This document shows positions 62,233-64,000 of a DNA stretch of 64,000 bases, one piece after another; the stretch's first letter is position 1; every line of letters begins with the position of its first letter. The DNA is from Agapetus fuscipes. Its lineage: Eukaryota; Arthropoda; Insecta; Trichoptera; Glossosomatidae. Below the pieces are notes generated by a model, which saw nothing but the letters and a program-made list of their open reading frames with translations, had not been told where the DNA came from and did not search any database. The DNA lies in contig OX637353.1 of the NCBI GenBank assembly GCA_951799405.1, forward strand, positions 1,426,001-1,490,000. The letters run 5' to 3'. The position numbers were made by a program, and so were the translations under genes.

Positions 62233-63581
62233 AGGCAAACGAACGGGGAAGAAAAGTAATAATTGAGACAATTATTGGAGATTTTTATTACTCGACATTA
62301 TGAGCCTTTCTTAACTTGAGCATAAACTTTGCTTGGCATTACTTAAATAATACTAGAATCATTCATACTTTGAATTTTATTTCTCCATTAAAACTGTGAC
62401 AAGAAAAGAACAATAATATTATTATGTTCCGGGGACAATAAAAGTAGCGAAGTTTCCTGTCTCCGGGTTGCAAGTTGCATTTACGTTATGCAAAACAACT
62501 GCATATCCCACAGTATTAAAACTCAACACTGCGATGGCTTGTTGGGACGAAGACTGTCCACAAGTTGCTTACGATAACTAAGTCCTCGTATTTGTAATTT
62601 GCTCCAATGTGAATTCGGAAGTTCTTTGTAGGAAGCGGTAAGAAGTAGGTGGAAAGAAGTATGCTATGCGTTCTGTGAAGTAAATTATAAGGTTAAGATT
62701 ACGTGAGTTTATATTTACTTCTCTTTTTTTTTAAATGTCGGGCTAAAGTCCGATACAAGTATTTTTTTTACATATAAACAGTAGAAAAAAGAAAAAGCAT
62801 CGCTGATTGAACTAAATAAGATAAAAATGAGAGTAACATGTAAACGAAAACAAAACGGAAATCGTAAAATTGAAATAGCGTTTAAATGAAAAAAAAAAAT
62901 CATACACGATTCATTTCATCAAAAAGTACGAAATGATGTTCTATAAAAGTAAATTTATATCATTCTGTCATTTTAAAACTACTGTATTTTATAGACTGTT
63001 CTCGTTTGAACGCTCTCTAAGTAATAGTTGATCTGTATCTGCCTTATAATGCCTTCATAATGTGAGTATTATTGCCCCGAGCGACGGTTTTTTATGGAGA
63101 CATTTGGACAACCGCCAACTTTGGCCCACAAAATGTTTTTTTTCTTTTTGGGATATTAATTTGCCAAGTGACATTTGACCGATCATTGGACTAGTTTTTG
63201 GGAATATTATAAATTAGCGGAAACATTCATACTTTCCTTTAGAGAATGTTTTCTTCGTTGAATTTTTCAATAGGAAAGTGATGTTGTTACTTACATGCAA
63301 ATACAGATTACCGTGAGATGATTGCTGAAATTTCTATTGCATGAAATGAAAGATGTAGCAATAATTTTGAACACTATTCCAATATTCGCCAAATTTAAGT
63401 AAGTACGAAATGTTAAAAGTATAATATCGATTTATAGCCCATCTTCAACGACAGAACAGGGTATTTTTAGTTTATTTTTCTTAATTCATCCTACATTTAT
63501 TTATTTATTAAGTCAAAAAATGGAATTGATAATTTTTGGAAATTTACTGTTTTTTCATGCCAAAATAAACCGTAAAAACCA
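62233..63581. other. Unassigned AT-rich DNA
   Basis: No gene or known repeat recognised. Confidence 0.4.
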
Positions 63582-64000
63582 TGTTATGTTTATAATGGAA
63601 AGGTTCCTTCAGGATGTACCTACAGGATACTCACTCCGGCTAGCTATCATCGGCATCACTCTCAGGGCGTGGGGTTCTTTCTTTGTGTTGCTCACCTTGT
63701 ATTTTGGGAAGGGTTGTATATTGATAAGACAAGAGCTAATGTTAACAAAAGAGATTTAATCAGTTAAAGTCAAATATAAAAGTTAAATCCATAAAAAAGG
63801 AAAGGGTGGAGAAGGAAATAGCCAGACCTGTATCAACACTCAAACACAATCACAGTTCTCGCGGCTCACTTTCACGAAGCACTGATCTGTAGGCTGGAGT
63901 CCTAGGCGAGCTTACATTAAGCCCGGGAGGTGATTTTCACGGCTCGGGGCTTCGCCCCCCGAGAGCCGCGGTCCATGAGGCGGATGCCTCAACACTTGGA
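63582..64000 (-). repeat. LTR of the LTR-N family, running off the right edge
   Basis: Plus strand TGTTATGTTTATAATGGAAA is the inverse of the LTR-N end. Shared blocks include CACTCTCAGGGCGTGGGGTT and GAGGCGGATGCCTC-type hairpin text. More diverged than the two LTRs at 50-53 kb. Confidence 0.8.

Overview
This is a stretch of eukaryotic nuclear DNA made almost entirely of transposable elements. It is AT-rich and has no operons, ribosome binding sites or recognisable host gene. Ty3/gypsy elements, a Helitron helicase relic, several LINE families, SINEs and hAT MITEs together suggest an arthropod, most likely an insect. TAGGTACCTA-type words recall Lepidoptera, but the order cannot be fixed from the sequence. 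A run of exactly 200 N (49460-49659) marks a scaffold join.

Layout. 1-1560 is a broken Helitron Rep/helicase gene on the minus strand. 1591-8131 is a Ty3/gypsy element (MG1) with 273-bp LTRs. 8160-16500 holds a dispersed 270-bp repeat (Rep-A), LINE fragments, a 5S+tRNA-headed SINE, a MITE and a 1-kb non-coding repeat (Rep-B). 16793-18837 is a truncated relative (MG3) on the minus strand. 18838-22735 is Rep-A arrays and a LINE fragment. 22989-29906 is a second near-complete relative (MG2) with ~470-bp LTRs. 29907-48650 is a mosaic of repeats, a solo LTR, hAT MITEs, LINE and SINE fragments and some apparently unique DNA. 48657-57830 is a locus present twice around the N gap; its second copy carries a non-autonomous LTR element (49965-53450), a LINE fragment and an intact 1085-aa LINE ORF2. 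57830-64000 is mostly unassigned DNA, with one 5S-SINE, one Rep-A copy and a second LTR of the non-autonomous family at the right edge.

The most interesting content is the MG family. These Ty3/gypsy elements have a SAP-like motif at the Gag N-terminus and, after the integrase, a C-terminal macrodomain of the OARD1/TARG1 type followed by a CCCH zinc finger. MG3 keeps one long frame joining Gag and zinc knuckle, through a coiled coil resembling non-muscle myosin II tail, to the macrodomain and CCCH finger, with protease, RT and integrase absent. The second notable system is a SINE with a 5S rRNA head plus a tRNA head, whose 3' tail matches the 3' coding end of the LINE at 54.3-57.6 kb, making that LINE its likely mobilising partner.

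Coordinates of repeat edges are by eye and good to a few bases where target-site duplications are cited, otherwise to about 10-30 bases.
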